43,449 nucleotides of DNA from Gammaproteobacteria bacterium (GCA_018812945.1 JAHJCM010000071.1:1-43449); one strand, 5' to 3'. Positions 23,637 through 33,027 are shown, counted from the first letter of the stretch. A program made the numbers and translations. Notes: a model not told the origin generated them from the letters alone.

Positions 23637-23813
23637 ACATTTGTTCACACAGTTCACCTTTTGTTGCATTCCCCCAAGTGCATTAACCCAATATTGGCCC
23701 CCTTTTCCATTTCTTTTCTCCCTATTGGTCTCATGGGTATCGGCGCAAACTTTCCTTAAGCGTGAAATATTCAAGTTCACTGCGTTTAACAAAGTGGTCC
23801 ATCGGAGGACTTT

Positions 23814-24002
23814 ATGCGCAGCACCCCAATCGAATTTCTGCACATTCTCCACCACTGGGTAGCCAATGCTTACCTCATCGTTCATGGCGCTTTTTGCAAT
23901 GGCTGGTATGAAGCGTTCGAGCATTCACCAGCCCCCATTGAACCCGCAGTGTGCCCAATCAAACAACTGATAGGAATGTCTGTTCATGAAAAAACACAAT
24001 AA
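23814..24002 (+). CDS. Possible 62-residue leader ORF of the chemosensory operon
   Basis: An ATG with a strong CGGAGGA ribosome-binding site 6 bases upstream opens a 62-codon frame with ordinary codon use. The product is aromatic/His-rich ([20 protein letters not shown]) with two Cys and no recognised family. Its last 17 bases overlap the start of the MCP-like gene in another frame, so its translation would pass through the mcp ribosome-binding site, as in translational coupling. It could be a real small protein or a regulatory leader peptide. Confidence 0.45.
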   Translation: MRSTPIEFLHILHHWVANAYLIVHGAFCNGWYEAFEHSPAPIEPAVCPIKQLIGMSVHEKTQ

Positions 24003-25182
24003 GAACACACTGCAAGCATGGGTCTCCGTGCCCACGGTTTTGATTGCAGCATCGGTCGGAATTCTGGTGTTGGGTGCGTTCGTTCAGGGCAGTATGTGGC
24101 CGCTGGCCTTCGGTAGTGCAGCATTGCTGCTGTGTGCACTGGCCATTCATGAAATGAGCAAGAAGCGGCAGCTTGTTTTGCAGGCAGAAATAGAGGCCTT
24201 GTCCTCTACCGTGAATGAGTTGAGTAAAACAGATACGGAAAAGGTTGAACTGATCCAGTTGGCTGATACCTGGGTGCCCACCCTGAACAGCCAGTTGAGC
24301 ACTGCCAATTCTCAGATGGAAATGGGCATTGTGAACCTGGCAGAGGCCTTCTCTGAAATTCACAGTAAATTGAATGACACCGTCAGCGTGGCTGCTGGTG
24401 CTGCGCATGTGTTGGGCAATACCTCCGGTGGCGGAAACGGCTTGGCCGATCATGTGGCGCAAAGCCTTAATGGCATGCTGAGCAGCATTCGAAATTCATT
24501 CGATGAGAAGGCCACCATCATGCAAGAGGTAAAAGGTTTTATTTCCTCGACAGAAGAGTTGGCCAAGATGGCGGCTTCTGTAGAAAACCTTGCCGCGCGC
24601 ACCAACCTGCTGGCGCTGAATGCAGCCATTGAGGCCGCCCGTGCAGGCGAAGACGGTCGGGGTTTTTCGATTGTGGCAGATGAGGTGCGCAAGCTCTCGA
24701 TGTTGTCGGCTGAAACAGGTGTGAAAATTCGCGAGCGGGTGCAATTGATTGCATCGGCAGCGAAAAAAGCGGGTGATGGCGCTGCACGCATGGAAAGCAG
24801 TGATGAAAAGGTACTTAGCCAAGCCAGCGAGACCTTGAGTGGTGTAGTTGAGCAATTCGAGCAAGTCACCGTACCCCTGCACCAAGCCAGTGAGCAGATC
24901 ATTGCCAACACCAATCAGGTTTCCTCCAGTTTGAACAATGCGGTGGTGCATTTTCAGTTTCAAGACCGTGTGTCTCAGATTCTGGGGCATGTGCAAGACA
25001 GCCTGAGCCAAATGAAAGGCCAGTTGAACACAGGCCTTGAGACCTTGAACGTGGCTGCACTGATGCATGAACTGGAGCGCAAATACACCATGGCTGAAGA
25101 ACGCGTGAACCACAGCGGCAAAGGCAGCACCAACGCAGCCACCAAGCCTGGTGGCAGCAGCGACGAACTGACCTTTTTCTAA
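23986..25182 (+). CDS. Methyl-accepting chemotaxis-like protein with a CheZ-like motif
   Basis: 398 residues. Two adjacent membrane helices (about 12-32 and 37-55) leave almost no periplasmic loop, so there is no ectodomain and no HAMP. A coiled coil leads to the receptor tip [25 protein letters not shown] (about 200-224), the CheA/CheW contact region. Near the C-terminus, [14 protein letters not shown] (323-336) carries Asp327 and Gln331 spaced as in the CheZ phosphatase motif QDLTGQ, and the protein ends SSDELTFF, an acidic-aromatic tail. The next gene is CheY. It may both signal and speed CheY dephosphorylation; the second role is inference. Confidence 0.85.
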   Translation: MKKHNKNTLQAWVSVPTVLIAASVGILVLGAFVQGSMWPLAFGSAALLLCALAIHEMSKKRQLVLQAEIEALSSTVNELSKTDTEKVELIQLADTWVPTLNSQLSTANSQMEMGIVNLAEAFSEIHSKLNDTVSVAAGAAHVLGNTSGGGNGLADHVAQSLNGMLSSIRNSFDEKATIMQEVKGFISSTEELAKMAASVENLAARTNLLALNAAIEAARAGEDGRGFSIVADEVRKLSMLSAETGVKIRERVQLIASAAKKAGDGAARMESSDEKVLSQASETLSGVVEQFEQVTVPLHQASEQIIANTNQVSSSLNNAVVHFQFQDRVSQILGHVQDSLSQMKGQLNTGLETLNVAALMHELERKYTMAEERVNHSGKGSTNAATKPGGSSDELTFF

Positions 25183-25204
25183 ACACCCAAGAACGAGAAC
25201 CTGT

Positions 25205-25570
25205 ATGAGCAAAACCGTATTGATTGTGGACGACTCCACCTCCCTGCGCCAAGTGGTATCGATGACCTTGAAAAGTCAGGGCTTTGATGTGGTGGAAGGT
25301 TGCGATGGGAAGGACGCATTGACCAAGCTGGATGGCCGAAAAATCAGTCTGATTGTGAGTGACCTGAACATGCCCAACATGGATGGACTCACCTTTGTAC
25401 GCGAAGTAAAAAAAATGGCGGCTTACAAGTTTGTACCCATCATCATGCTGACCACAGAATCGGACGACAAATTAAAAAGTGAAGGGCAGGCGGCGGGCCT
25501 GAAAGCCTGGATGGTAAAGCCTTTCAAGCCAGAACAAATGATTGCCGCAGTGAACAAATTGGTGGCTTGA
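25205..25570 (+). CDS. cheY: CheY-like single-domain response regulator
   Basis: 121 residues, one receiver domain. The acidic pocket is in LIVDDS (6-11), the phospho-acceptor is Asp53 in VSDLNMPNMDG, the switch Thr is in MLTTES, and the Lys-Pro is in MVKPFKPEQM. There is no output domain, as in chemotaxis CheY. It lies between the MCP-like gene and a STAS gene in an operon with cheA and cheW, so CheA is its likely phosphate donor. It could target the flagellar switch (fliM/fliN lie at the right end of the window) or a non-motility partner. Confidence 0.9.
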   Translation: MSKTVLIVDDSTSLRQVVSMTLKSQGFDVVEGCDGKDALTKLDGRKISLIVSDLNMPNMDGLTFVREVKKMAAYKFVPIIMLTTESDDKLKSEGQAAGLKAWMVKPFKPEQMIAAVNKLVA

Positions 25571-25589
25571 GGCCACAGGGAGGATGCAC

Positions 25590-25934
25590 ATGCACAGCGA
25601 ACTGATTATGCAAGAAGACCTTGGGCACGAGATGGAAAACAGCATTGCAACCTGCAAGCACACGCAGGTGGCTTTGGACACCTTGACCATTGCTGATTGT
25701 GCTGGCCTGGTTGAGGTGATTCGCCAGTCTTTGAATCAGGGAATTTCTGTGGTGCTTGATTTGAGCAATTGCCAGGAAGTGGACACGGCAGGCATGCAAA
25801 TGTTGGTGACCATTCAAAACGACCCCGCAGTGAACTTGCGCGTGCACTGGACCAAGCCGTCCGAGGTTGTGGCTATGAAAGCCGAACGACTGGGCGTGCA
25901 GTCCTGGATCAACGCTGGTTTTTTGGAGAACTAA
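25590..25934 (+). CDS. STAS-domain protein of the chemosensory operon
   Basis: 114 residues from the ATG at 25590, chosen because GGGAGG sits 6 bases upstream; an ATG at 25584 directly abuts that site. The STAS fold is recognisable from VVLDLSNCQEVDTAGMQMLV, in which the loop Asp-Thr-Ala takes the place of the D-S-x-G phosphorylatable loop of SpoIIAA-type anti-anti-sigma factors; the usual Ser is replaced by Thr. Free STAS proteins next to cheY and cheA occur in alternative chemosensory clusters, where they are thought to bind partners in a phosphorylation-dependent way. The partner here is unknown. Confidence 0.8.
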   Translation: MHSELIMQEDLGHEMENSIATCKHTQVALDTLTIADCAGLVEVIRQSLNQGISVVLDLSNCQEVDTAGMQMLVTIQNDPAVNLRVHWTKPSEVVAMKAERLGVQSWINAGFLEN

Positions 25935-25937
25935 GGC

Positions 25938-28046
25938 ATGGCCTTTGAATTGGATCTGGATGCTTCGCGCGGTATATTTTTTACCGAAGCACGGCAACTG
26001 CTGGCTGAAGTAGAAAGCTATGTACTGCAGCTGGAGCAAAACCCCAACGACACCGAAGTACTGAACGCCGCTTTTCGCGCAGCGCACACCATCAAAGGCA
26101 GTGCAGGGGTGTTTGGTTTGTTGGTGATTACGCATTTTGTACACGATCTTGAAACCGTACTGGACCGCGTGCGCAATTCCGAAATCGGGTTTGATGCGAA
26201 CATGAGCACCCTGGTGCTGGAATGCCGCGACCACATTTCAGAATTGGTCGACTGTATTGAGGCTGGTGGCGATGCTGAGCACGTCAGCCCCGACATGGCT
26301 GCGGCACAGGCGGGCTTGACGGCCCGTTTAAAAGCCTACTTGTTGCAAGAGGACTCACCTGCAGCTACCCGGCAAGCAAAGCAGCTTGAATTGAAAAACA
26401 CCCGGCAAGTCTGGCATGTGTCGGTTCGCCTTGGGCGCAGCACCTTGTGCGACGGCTTTGACCCGGCCCCCATTTTTTCATACATGGAAACCTACGGCGA
26501 GTTGCAAGCTGTAATCCCCGTGCTGGACGCACTGCCCAGCTTCGCAGAGCTGGATGCTGAATCGTGTTACCTGGGGTTTGAGTTGCGCTTTGTCACTGAC
26601 AAAGGCCAAGCCAGTATTGAAGACGCTTTCGAGTTTCTGACAGAGGAAAGCAAGGTACGAATTCTAGCCCACAACTGCACACCCGAGCAGTGGGACGCGC
26701 TGGCCAATGCGCTGCCTGAAGGCGCAGGGCGTGCTGCGGAACTGTTGCAGGAAGCAGGCTTTCCAAGGCCACAAGAAGAGCTATTGCCTGAAGTGATGGA
26801 GGCCACTGGCAATGCGGTTGAGACAGCTTCAGGAAAGTCCAGGCCAACAGGCAAAGCCACACCCTCCAGTTCATTCATTCGTGTGCCTTCCGACAAGCTG
26901 GATGCACTGATCAACCTGGTGGGAGAGCTGGTGATTGCGAATGCTGGCACAGTGGAGCAAGCCAAGCACTTGAACCACACCGCCATGCTGGAATCGACCA
27001 GTGCAGTGGCTGGTTTGATTGAAGAAATTCGCGACGGTGCACTGGGCCTGCGCATGGTGCAAATTGGCGAGACCTTTCAGCGTTTTCAACGCGTGGTGCG
27101 CGACACCGCCATGGGCTTGGGCAAGCAAATTCAGCTTGAAATTTCAGGTGAAGACACCGAGCTTGATAAATCAGTGGTTGAAAAAATTGGTGACCCCTTG
27201 ATGCACCTGGTGCGCAATGCACTGGACCATGGTCTTGAAACACCAGAAGAACGTGTAGCTGCTGGCAAGCCAGCAACGGGCAGGCTTCAACTGAATGCTT
27301 ACCACGACAGTGGGCACATTGTGATTGAAGTCAATGACGATGGCCGAGGCCTGGCGCGCGAGAAAATTTTGAATAAGGCCATTGAGAAGGGCATTGTGAC
27401 GGCCGATCAAACCTTGAGCGACGCAGAAGTCAACATGCTTATTTTTGCCCCTGGTTTTTCCACGGCCGACAAGGTCACCGACATTTCCGGTCGCGGAGTC
27501 GGTATGGATGTGGTGAAGCGAAACATCGAGGCGCTGAGAGGCTCGGTTCAAGTTCGTTCAAGAACGGGGCAAGGTTGCACCTTCGAGATTCGCCTGCCGC
27601 TGACACTGGCCATTATCGACGGCTTCATGATCGGCGTGGGCGGATCGGTGTACGTGATCCCGCTGTCCTATGTGCGTGAGTGCCTAGAACTACCTGTCGA
27701 CGCCTTGGGTACTGATGACCGCATGGACATTCATTACGACCTTCGCGGGGAGTTTTTGCCCGCAGTGCGTTTGCGCAAGGTGTTTCATCCCGATGCCAAG
27801 CGCCCCAAGCGCGAGAACATCATTGTGGTCAGCTTTGGCGGCATGAAGGCCGGCATTGTGGCCGACCAACTCCACGGCGAATCACAAACAGTGATTAAAC
27901 CGTTGGGCAATTTGTTTGAACAGAACAGGGCAATCAGCGGGGCCACCATCATGGGCAACGGCGATGTGGCCTTGATCATTGATGTACCAAAATTGATTAC
28001 AGAAGTCAGCAGTATTTCAGCAAGCCTTGAGCAGGCCAACGCGTAA
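25938..28046 (+). CDS. cheA: Chemotaxis histidine kinase CheA
   Basis: 702 residues in canonical order. The Hpt (P1) domain has [10 protein letters not shown] with phospho-His50. A P2-like region follows (about 155-260). The P3 dimerisation helices begin at [20 protein letters not shown] (about 311). The ATPase (P4) has the N-box [16 protein letters not shown] (about 418-433), NDDGRGL (about 465) and GRGVGMDVV (about 517). The CheW-like P5 domain runs from about 555 to the end. It phosphorylates CheY in response to receptor state at the membrane or in the cytoplasm. It follows the STAS stop by 3 bases and is followed by a cytoplasmic chemoreceptor and CheW, so the operon encodes a complete signalling core. 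Confidence 0.95.
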   Translation: MAFELDLDASRGIFFTEARQLLAEVESYVLQLEQNPNDTEVLNAAFRAAHTIKGSAGVFGLLVITHFVHDLETVLDRVRNSEIGFDANMSTLVLECRDHISELVDCIEAGGDAEHVSPDMAAAQAGLTARLKAYLLQEDSPAATRQAKQLELKNTRQVWHVSVRLGRSTLCDGFDPAPIFSYMETYGELQAVIPVLDALPSFAELDAESCYLGFELRFVTDKGQASIEDAFEFLTEESKVRILAHNCTPEQWDALANALPEGAGRAAELLQEAGFPRPQEELLPEVMEATGNAVETASGKSRPTGKATPSSSFIRVPSDKLDALINLVGELVIANAGTVEQAKHLNHTAMLESTSAVAGLIEEIRDGALGLRMVQIGETFQRFQRVVRDTAMGLGKQIQLEISGEDTELDKSVVEKIGDPLMHLVRNALDHGLETPEERVAAGKPATGRLQLNAYHDSGHIVIEVNDDGRGLAREKILNKAIEKGIVTADQTLSDAEVNMLIFAPGFSTADKVTDISGRGVGMDVVKRNIEALRGSVQVRSRTGQGCTFEIRLPLTLAIIDGFMIGVGGSVYVIPLSYVRECLELPVDALGTDDRMDIHYDLRGEFLPAVRLRKVFHPDAKRPKRENIIVVSFGGMKAGIVADQLHGESQTVIKPLGNLFEQNRAISGATIMGNGDVALIIDVPKLITEVSSISASLEQANA

Positions 28047-28066
28047 TTTTACAAAGGAAGACAAAC

Positions 28067-30265
28067 ATGGGTGCATTTGATTTTTTAAAGAGCGGTCAGT
28101 TGGCGACAGTTGCTGATAGCCTCGAGGTAGAAATTTCCGGCTTGAAAACAAGCCTCGAGAAGCCCTTGCAGGCTTTGCCAACCAAAGACCTAAGCGGTGA
28201 TGTCTTGTCTGTCGTCACCAAAATCAACGAGATGATTGCCAGCGTGAATGAGCGCGCCCGCAAAGTGGAAGAAACGGCGGTACGCAGTGTTCACCAGTTG
28301 TGGAAAAAAGAAACCTTGAAAGGCACTGCAGATGAGTTGCCTTCGGCGATTCGCGATGCGATGAAAAAACTGGAAGCAGAAAACATGTTTGCCCAACGGC
28401 AGGTTCAGGCACTGGAAAGCGTGGCCACCAATGTGATGATTGCCGACGCCGACTACAACATTGTGTATGTGAACAACTCACTGTCGAAAATGTTGGTAGA
28501 GGCTGAGAGCGATATCAAGAAAGATTTGCCTCAGTTTGATGCCCGCAAAATTTTGGGCGCCAACATTGACAGCTTCCACAAGGTGCCAAGCCACCAGCGT
28601 GGCATGTTGGCCCGACTGCGTGATTCCTACACCACCAACCTGACGATCGGTGAGCGTCACTTTAACTTGTTGGTGACGCCCGTATTTGACGCTTCGGGTA
28701 CCCGTGTCGGTACTGTAGTGGAGTGGAAAGACCGCACGGCAGAAGTAGCACTGGCCAGGCGCGAAGAAGAGCGTGCCGAGCTGGAACGCAAAACTGCGCT
28801 GGAAAACCTGGCCATCCGAATTGCACTGGATTCAGTAACCACCAACGTGATGATCGCGAATAACCAGGGTCACATCACATACATGAACAATTCCTTGAAC
28901 ACCATGATGACGCGTAACGAGGACATGATTCGCAAGAGTCTGCCCAACTTCAATGTGCGCAAACTGATTGGTGCAAACATTGATGTATTCCACAAAAACC
29001 CAGCTCACCAGCGTGGCATGTTGGCCGCATTGAACTCTCCGTTGAAGACTGGTATCAAAGTGGGTGAGCTGAGTTTCCGCTTGATCGCATCGCCAGTGAT
29101 CAACGAAGAGGGCGAACGCTTGGGCACTGTGGTGGAGTGGAGTGATCGAACCGGTGAAGTCGCCATTGAAAATGAAATTTCCGGTATTGTTGGCCGAGCA
29201 TCCGATGGTGATTTCAGCGACCGTATTCGTGAAGACGACAAAGAAGGTTTCCTGAAAACCCTGGCCCAAAACGTGAACGGCCTGTTGACCACTACATCCG
29301 TGGGTCTGGAAGATGTGGGCCGTGTGCTGAAGCTGCTGGCCAGTGGCAACATGACCCAGAAGATTACAGCCGATTACAAAGGTTTGTTTGGCGAGGTGAA
29401 AGACGATGTCAACACCACGATCGATCGCTTGAGCGATGTGATTCAGGAGGTGCGTGGTAATGCAGATTCACTGACCAACGCAGCACGCGAGATTTCCAAA
29501 ACCTCACAAAGCCTGTCACAAGGTGCCAGCAGCCAGGCTGCCGGTGTTGAGGAAGTGTCAGCCAGCATTGAAGAAATGGCGGGCTCGATCAAACAAAACA
29601 GCGAGAACAGCCGCGTGACAGACCAAATTGCAACCAAGGCGGCCGAAGAAGCAAAAGAAGGTGGTCGCGCTGTAACCGAAACTGTGAATGCCATGAAAGC
29701 GATTGCTGACAAAATCGGCATTGTGGATGACATTGCCTACCAAACCAACCTGCTGGCCCTGAACGCGGCGATTGAAGCGGCTCGCGCTGGTGAGCACGGC
29801 AAAGGTTTTGCAGTGGTGGCCGCCGAAGTACGCAAACTGGCTGAGCGTAGCCAGGTGGCTGCACAGGAAATTGGTGACTTGGCCACCAGCAGTGTGAAGC
29901 AGGCCGAACGTGCCGGTAGCCTCTTGCAGGAAATGGTGCCAGCGATTAACCGCACATCCGACCTTGTGCAGGAAATTACTGCCGCGTCGAATGAGCAAAC
30001 CAACGGTGTGGCGCAAATTAACCAGGCCATGATGAGCTTGAACCAGCAAACCCAGCAGAACGCAGCGGCCTCTGAAGAGCTGGCTGCCACGGCCGAGGAA
30101 ATGAGTGGCCAGGCCAGCATGTTGAACACCGCCATGAGTTTCTTTGATACCGGCACAGGGCGATCTACTGCACGTGGTTCTAGCCATGCTGAACGCAAGC
30201 CTGCACCTGGCAAGGCCAGCAGCCAGGGTGGTGCAAACGGTTTCGACAGTTTCGACGACTTTTAA
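28067..30265 (+). CDS. Cytoplasmic PAS-PAS methyl-accepting chemotaxis receptor
   Basis: 732 residues without any membrane helix. Two tandem, closely related PAS domains (about 115-225 and 252-365) share motifs such as [21 protein letters not shown] and [21 protein letters not shown], so they arose by duplication. A HAMP-like linker (about 375-465) and the MCP signalling hairpin follow, with the tip [20 protein letters not shown]. The C-terminus is GFDSFDDF; its last five residues SFDDF fit the aromatic-x-x-aromatic pattern of CheR/CheB tethering pentapeptides. It presumably senses an internal redox or metabolic state. It lies between cheA (20 bases) and cheW (14 bases). Confidence 0.9.
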   Translation: MGAFDFLKSGQLATVADSLEVEISGLKTSLEKPLQALPTKDLSGDVLSVVTKINEMIASVNERARKVEETAVRSVHQLWKKETLKGTADELPSAIRDAMKKLEAENMFAQRQVQALESVATNVMIADADYNIVYVNNSLSKMLVEAESDIKKDLPQFDARKILGANIDSFHKVPSHQRGMLARLRDSYTTNLTIGERHFNLLVTPVFDASGTRVGTVVEWKDRTAEVALARREEERAELERKTALENLAIRIALDSVTTNVMIANNQGHITYMNNSLNTMMTRNEDMIRKSLPNFNVRKLIGANIDVFHKNPAHQRGMLAALNSPLKTGIKVGELSFRLIASPVINEEGERLGTVVEWSDRTGEVAIENEISGIVGRASDGDFSDRIREDDKEGFLKTLAQNVNGLLTTTSVGLEDVGRVLKLLASGNMTQKITADYKGLFGEVKDDVNTTIDRLSDVIQEVRGNADSLTNAAREISKTSQSLSQGASSQAAGVEEVSASIEEMAGSIKQNSENSRVTDQIATKAAEEAKEGGRAVTETVNAMKAIADKIGIVDDIAYQTNLLALNAAIEAARAGEHGKGFAVVAAEVRKLAERSQVAAQEIGDLATSSVKQAERAGSLLQEMVPAINRTSDLVQEITAASNEQTNGVAQINQAMMSLNQQTQQNAAASEELAATAEEMSGQASMLNTAMSFFDTGTGRSTARGSSHAERKPAPGKASSQGGANGFDSFDDF

Positions 30266-30279
30266 TAGGGGTACTCACC

Positions 30280-30804
30280 ATGAGCAATGTCAATGAGCAA
30301 TTGGCCAAGGCCATGGAGAGTGACAGCGCCAGCCACCAGTATCTGACTTTTCAGGTGCATGGACAAAAGCTGGCGGTGGAAATTCTCCGGATTAAAGAGA
30401 TCATCGAGTTTGGACGAATTACCGTGGTGCCCATGATGCAGCAATGCATCAGCGGCGTGATCAACTTGCGCGGCTCTGTGGTGCCCGTGGTGGATTTGAG
30501 TGCCCGGTTTGGGCAAGGCAAAACCACCATCAACCGCCGCACCTGCATTGTGATTCTTGAATCGCAAATGGCCGATGAAACACAAGTGGTTGGTTTCATG
30601 GTGGACGCAGTGAATGCCGTGGTCGACATTGGTGCCGAGTTTATTGCGCCACCACCGCAGTTTGGTGCGGGCGTAAAAACCGACTTCTTGCGCGGTATTG
30701 GCAAGGTGGACGACGAGTTTGTGCTGGTGTTGAATGTTGAGCGCCTGTTGGACTTCGATATTCCCACCGACCTGGAAGAAGCGGCCGCTGCCGCGGTGGC
30801 CTAA
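30280..30804 (+). CDS. cheW: Chemotaxis coupling protein CheW
   Basis: 174 residues. The CheW fold runs from YLTFQVHGQKLAVEILRIKEI (about 21-41) to the C-terminal strand, with the conserved VPMMQQCISGVINLRGSVVPVVDL block that contacts CheA P5 and the receptor tip. An Ala-rich tail follows. It couples the PAS-PAS receptor and the MCP-like protein to CheA. It is the last recognisable che gene; no cheR, cheB or cheD follows, which would be the normal adaptation genes. Confidence 0.93.
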   Translation: MSNVNEQLAKAMESDSASHQYLTFQVHGQKLAVEILRIKEIIEFGRITVVPMMQQCISGVINLRGSVVPVVDLSARFGQGKTTINRRTCIVILESQMADETQVVGFMVDAVNAVVDIGAEFIAPPPQFGAGVKTDFLRGIGKVDDEFVLVLNVERLLDFDIPTDLEEAAAAAVA

Positions 30805-30860
30805 GCAACTTCTTGGAACTGCAAGGCACTGATGCGTCACTGAGATCATGAGCTGACACA

Positions 30861-30888
30861 CCCACTGGGGGGATATTCCCCCGGTGGG
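30861..30888 (+). promoter_or_regulatory. Ribosome-binding-site-sequestering hairpin before the diguanylate cyclase
   Basis: An 11-bp stem with one G.U pair (arms 30861-30871 and 30878-30888) closes on a 6-base GATATT loop. The 3' arm contains the only Shine-Dalgarno-like sequence (GGTGGGG, 30883-30889) for the ATG at 30894. As mRNA this fold would hide the ribosome site. No U-tract follows, so it is not an ordinary terminator. Confidence 0.6.
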
Positions 30889-30893
30889 GCACC

Positions 30894-31943
30894 ATGAGAT
30901 ATCTCAACCGCATGCTAAAACTAAAATACGTTCTCGATATTTCAGACAGCGCCTCTCGTGCCCGGCAGAGAATGGCTTTTGCCGGGCTATCTTTTCTCAT
31001 GGTGTTCTTTTTTGCCCCTGGTGGTGCCATTGTTGGCAACGGCGCGCGCATGGCTTTCATGATTGTCTTGGGCATTTATTTTCACTTGGCCTTGGTGCAA
31101 TCCTGGTTGATTTCCAACCGTGAGCGCCATTGGGAAAAAATTGAGCTGCCTAGTTATTGCCTGGATCTGCCCATGATCGGTTGGGGTCTGGCTGTTGCTG
31201 CAGAATTTCTGGCGCCTGTGTCCCCCTTGATTGCAGTGGTGGCCTTGGTTCGGGGTATTCGGTATGGCCCTTGCATGTTGGCTTGCCACATCGGATTGGG
31301 TATTGCGATTGTGTTGGGCCTGACTTGGTTGGTTCCGTACTGGCAGGCCCACCTTGAGTTGGTGTATGCCAATCTGTTTTTGTTGCTGGTGCTGCCCATT
31401 CAGTTTTATGGAGTCAGTGTAAAAATTCAGGCCAGCTCGAAATCGCTCCGACAGGAAAACCTGACTGATCCTTTAACCCGCAGTTTGAATCGCAAGGCAC
31501 TTGAGGCTGCAGTGTGGCGCATGCTCAATGCCAAAGAACCCTTTGTGTTGTCTTTTCTGGATCTCGACAATTTCAAGATGGTCAACGACACCCTCGGCCA
31601 TGCCACGGGTGACAAGCTGCTCAAACGCGTTAGCACCAAGCTGTCGGTTCGGTTGCGAGCGGAGGATAAGGTGTATCGCCTCTCCGGTGATGAATTCGTG
31701 GTGTTGAGTTTGGGCAACAGTCGCCCGGATATGGCTGAGAATCTTGGACAGCGCATTCGGGCGGCCATTGCCGAGGCCATTGACTACACCTGTCCCGATT
31801 TGCCCGTGTCCGCAAGCGTGGGTGTACTACAGGTTATGGCATTCGAGGAGCTTAGTCTTGAAATCCTGTTGGCCCGTGCAGACCAGCTGATGTATCAAGC
31901 CAAAAAAACCGGTAAAAACCAGGTGTTGGTTCAAACCCTGTAA
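30894..31943 (+). CDS. Membrane-bound diguanylate cyclase (GGDEF)
   Basis: 349 residues. Six or so hydrophobic segments occupy about 28-175 (MASE2-like region). The GGDEF domain starts at about 188 (LTDPLTRSLNRKAL) and has the metal-binding FLDLDNFKMVND (221-232), an active-site SGDEF (264-268; Ser for the first Gly, usually still active) and an intact inhibitory site RAED (255-258) exactly five residues ahead. It should make cyclic-di-GMP under product feedback. It follows cheW by 89 bases on the same strand, separated by a strong hairpin covering its ribosome-binding site, so its output may be set separately from the che genes. Confidence 0.9.
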   Translation: MRYLNRMLKLKYVLDISDSASRARQRMAFAGLSFLMVFFFAPGGAIVGNGARMAFMIVLGIYFHLALVQSWLISNRERHWEKIELPSYCLDLPMIGWGLAVAAEFLAPVSPLIAVVALVRGIRYGPCMLACHIGLGIAIVLGLTWLVPYWQAHLELVYANLFLLLVLPIQFYGVSVKIQASSKSLRQENLTDPLTRSLNRKALEAAVWRMLNAKEPFVLSFLDLDNFKMVNDTLGHATGDKLLKRVSTKLSVRLRAEDKVYRLSGDEFVVLSLGNSRPDMAENLGQRIRAAIAEAIDYTCPDLPVSASVGVLQVMAFEELSLEILLARADQLMYQAKKTGKNQVLVQTL

Positions 31944-31953
31944 ATCGGTCGAA

Positions 31954-32181
31954 TCAGCCTTTTGTGGGGCAATACGTGCCACTCGATCTTTGCGGGTTGG
32001 CTGGAGTCTGAAGTTCTGGGGCTTGGTGTACATAGCTACACTCGGCGATTTCACCGTAGTTGGAATCGCGCGTGGCCAAAGCTTTGCTGATTTGTATCGA
32101 AACAAAAGTCACCATGAATGCTGCAATGGCAAACCACAACACTTTTCTGTTGCGTCTAAAAAATACGCCTAAATCAAACAT
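31954..32181 (-). CDS. Small single-pass membrane protein of unknown function
   Basis: 75 residues: a basic start (FFRRNRKVLW), one membrane helix (about 13-33) and a polar tail with two Cys (EAECSYV-like and TYCPTKG regions) predicted to lie in the periplasm. Codon use looks coding. A near-consensus promoter lies 49 bases upstream, which supports it being real. Its stop is 10 bases from that of the diguanylate cyclase, which converges on it. I do not recognise a family. Confidence 0.6.
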   Translation of the reverse strand: MFDLGVFFRRNRKVLWFAIAAFMVTFVSIQISKALATRDSNYGEIAECSYVHQAPELQTPANPQRSSGTYCPTKG

Positions 32182-32229
32182 GTGAACCAGTCAAACCCAG
32201 AGAATGTGAATTGTTGTAAATTTGAAACG

Positions 32230-32258
32230 ATTATTAAAAATATTAAACAATAAGTCAA
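32230..32258 (-). promoter_or_regulatory. Near-consensus sigma-70 promoter for the small membrane protein
   Basis: On the minus strand TTGACT (32258-32253, 5 of 6 matches) and AATAAT (32235-32230, 5 of 6 matches) are separated by exactly 17 bases. The predicted start lies about 40 bases before the ATG at 32181. It is the best-matching promoter I found in the window. Confidence 0.6.
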
Positions 32259-32283
32259 TTCTTATTTGACAGCTTTGTCCGGT

Positions 32284-32766
32284 TTATTGAGTGGGTTTGT
32301 CAATGTCGCCTACATCAAGAATCGGCGAGGCATCCATGGTTTCTGCACCCAGCAAGGTAGTCACCCGGCCCAACACAGAAGCGATCAAATGTTGCTCCCA
32401 GCTTTGAAGGTGAGCAAATCGTTCTGCGAAGCGGGTTTGCAGGCTGGATGGTGCACCATTCACCTCATGCTTGCCTTTGTCGGTCAGCACCACTTCGAGC
32501 CTGCGCTTGTCAACCGAGCTGCGAATTTTCTCGATCAAGCCGCGGCTTTCCAGTTTTTGAAGAATCACTGTAGATGTCACGGGGGAAAGGCTGAGCGACT
32601 TGGCCAGCTCGCCAGGTGATATGCCGGGATTGTCGGCCACCGATTGCAAAGTCAACAATTCAGAGGTGGCCATGTCGGCCTTTTTGGCCAATTCCCGGGC
32701 ACTGGATTCGGTGGCACGAATAATGCGGCGAAGCGAAATGAGTGATTCTTGTAAGGTGCTGTCCAT
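32284..32766 (-). CDS. MarR-family transcriptional regulator, EctR-like by position
   Basis: 160 residues with a winged-helix core: SELLTLQSVADNPGISPGELAKSLSLSPVTSTVILQKL (about 34-72) contains the recognition helix and LIEKIRSSVDKRRLEVVLTDKG (about 77-98) is the wing with the DxRxxxVxLT pattern of MarR proteins. It diverges from ectABCD, the place where EctR, a MarR-type repressor of ectoine genes in methylotrophs, is found; assignment as EctR is by position and family. A perfect inverted repeat overlapping a TACAAT -10-like sequence just upstream suggests autoregulation. Confidence 0.85.
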   Translation of the reverse strand: MDSTLQESLISLRRIIRATESSARELAKKADMATSELLTLQSVADNPGISPGELAKSLSLSPVTSTVILQKLESRGLIEKIRSSVDKRRLEVVLTDKGKHEVNGAPSSLQTRFAERFAHLQSWEQHLIASVLGRVTTLLGAETMDASPILDVGDIDKPTQ

Positions 32767-32786
32767 GCGCGCTAACCCGGTGATTT

Positions 32787-32804
32787 AATTCATTTTGATG
32801 AATT
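32787..32804. promoter_or_regulatory. Probable MarR operator
   Basis: AATTCAT-TTTG-ATGAATT, a perfect 7-bp inverted repeat, lies 21-38 bases upstream of the marR ATG. Its right arm overlaps a TACAAT (minus strand, 32807-32802) that could be the -10 of the regulator gene. Size and AT-richness suit a MarR dimer. Confidence 0.55.
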
Positions 32805-32904
32805 GTAGTGATTAACCGGTCTGGTGAGTTGGAATTTCCTACGCTTAGAGTAATCACACCAAATTTAACATTTCATGGGTGCTGTGGCTCGGATAGATTA
32901 AGGT

Positions 32905-32933
32905 TTGCATTAATTCATAAAGTAAACTATTAT
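32905..32933 (+). promoter_or_regulatory. Candidate promoter of the ectoine operon
   Basis: TTGCAT and TATTAT (5 of 6 matches to the -10 consensus) are 17 bases apart on the plus strand, giving a leader of about 120 bases before ectA. The -35 is weak, as is usual for osmotically induced genes. The surrounding 32880-33030 is strikingly AT-rich. Confidence 0.4.
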
Positions 32934-33012
32934 TGATTTGTTCTTTCATAAAAACTCTTCATTGCCTTGTTTTTCAATGGTGAGCTTTTACGAAAGGATG
33001 AGAAGTAGTTTA

Positions 33013-33027
33013 TTTATTAATAATAAA
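33013..33027. promoter_or_regulatory. AT palindrome in the ectA leader
   Basis: TTTATTA-A-TAATAAA is a perfect 15-base inverted repeat 34 bases before the ectA ATG, between the candidate promoter and the gene. It could be a second site for the divergent MarR regulator, although its sequence differs from the 32787 repeat. Confidence 0.35.

Noticed and set aside
23637-23813. Sigma-28 flagellar promoter before the chemosensory operon
   Set aside because: No TAAA-N15-GCCGATAA-like pair is present; fragments such as GTATCGG do not have the right partners.
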